This document shows positions 16,977-17,227 of a stretch of 17,227 nt of DNA, piece by piece. Source of the DNA: Salinisphaera sp035690525 (GTDB lineage Bacteria > Pseudomonadota > Gammaproteobacteria > Nevskiales > Salinisphaeraceae); the NCBI RefSeq assembly GCF_035690525.1, contig NZ_DASSKM010000039.1, forward strand, positions 1-17,227, given 5' to 3'. Under the pieces are notes generated by a model. That model saw only the letters and a program-made list of their open reading frames with translations, did not search any database and was not told the DNA's origin. The first letter of the stretch is position 1. Each line of letters begins with the position of its first letter. The translations under genes were made by a program, and so were the position numbers.

Positions 16977-17227
16977 TTATTGGCCGTGTTTGACCCCGGG
17001 CTCGCCGCGGCCGAGCGCGACGTCGGGTGCCCTACGGACGTTGGGCATCTTGCCCAACGGCAAGATCTGCTTGCCGACGCCCTCGAACATCAGGCTGCTC
17101 GCCGTGTACCACGCAATAACCGCCGAGACCACAAGCACATAGCCGGCCGCGATGACTACCCCCTCGCTACCGATCAACCGGCCGATGGCCAAACAGAGCG
17201 CGCCGGCGGCGAGTGTGTAGAGCACGA
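16977..17227 (-). CDS. GPR1/FUN34/YaaH-type acetate/succinate permease, C-terminal part
   Basis: Only the last 83 or so residues are present; the gene continues beyond the right edge, and there is no ATG start in view (the frame's first codon here is a GTG inside the gene). Two hydrophobic helices are followed by WYTASSLMFEGVGKQILPLGKM, which matches the end of SatP-type acetate transporters (WY...E..G+.ILP+G). The tail then runs about 25 residues longer than E. coli SatP, hydrophilic and Arg/Gly-rich. A terminator pair follows the stop. The family is likely but rests on a short segment; acetate is the usual substrate. Confidence 0.65.
   Translation of the reverse strand, partial: VLYTLAAGALCLAIGRLIGSEGVVIAAGYVLVVSAVIAWYTASSLMFEGVGKQILPLGKMPNVRRAPDVALGRGEPGVKHGQ

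Overview
The window looks like chromosomal DNA from a high-GC, free-living gammaproteobacterium, probably halotolerant or marine. BetB, BetA, MaeA, thiopurine methyltransferase and Pol IV all resemble gammaproteobacterial versions, and choline-to-betaine osmoprotection fits a salty habitat. A Salinisphaera-like organism is my guess from overall character; nothing in the window proves it. I see no phage, transposase, integrase, tRNA, rRNA or CRISPR array.

Layout, left to right. A tartrate/D-malate/isopropylmalate-type dehydrogenase (35-1198) and a class III aminotransferase (1308-2570) lie on the plus strand and end at a strong hairpin terminator. A four-helix DUF2254 membrane protein (2686-4029) and a YbiO-like MscS-family channel (4326-6737) follow. 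Next is a 686-base gene-free stretch (6738-7423), then betB and betA (7424-10576). An SLC13-type transporter with two RCK_C-like domains (10595-12367, minus) converges on betA and diverges from NAD-malic enzyme maeA (12568-14259, plus). The rest is on the minus strand: a GST-tpm pair overlapping by 4 bases (14271-15628), dinB (15731-16816), tandem terminators, and the end of a GPR1/FUN34/YaaH-type acetate permease that runs off the right edge.

Functional themes. Osmotic stress is served by the choline oxidation genes and the mechanosensitive channel. C4-dicarboxylate and acetate metabolism may link malic enzyme, the malate/tartrate-type dehydrogenase, the SLC13 carrier and the acetate permease. 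GST, TPMT and Pol IV belong to detoxification and DNA damage tolerance.

The most notable non-coding feature is the gap upstream of betB. It has two exact matches to the DnaA-box consensus TTATNCACA, degenerate boxes spaced exactly 12 bp apart in three clusters, eight GATC sites, A/T-rich patches and two TTATC-type... more precisely TTGATC-N7-GATCAR dyads. It resembles a replication origin or DnaA-titration locus, although no dnaA, dnaN, mnmG or parAB gene is in view. The protein-coding genes are otherwise recognisable families in ordinary arrangements.
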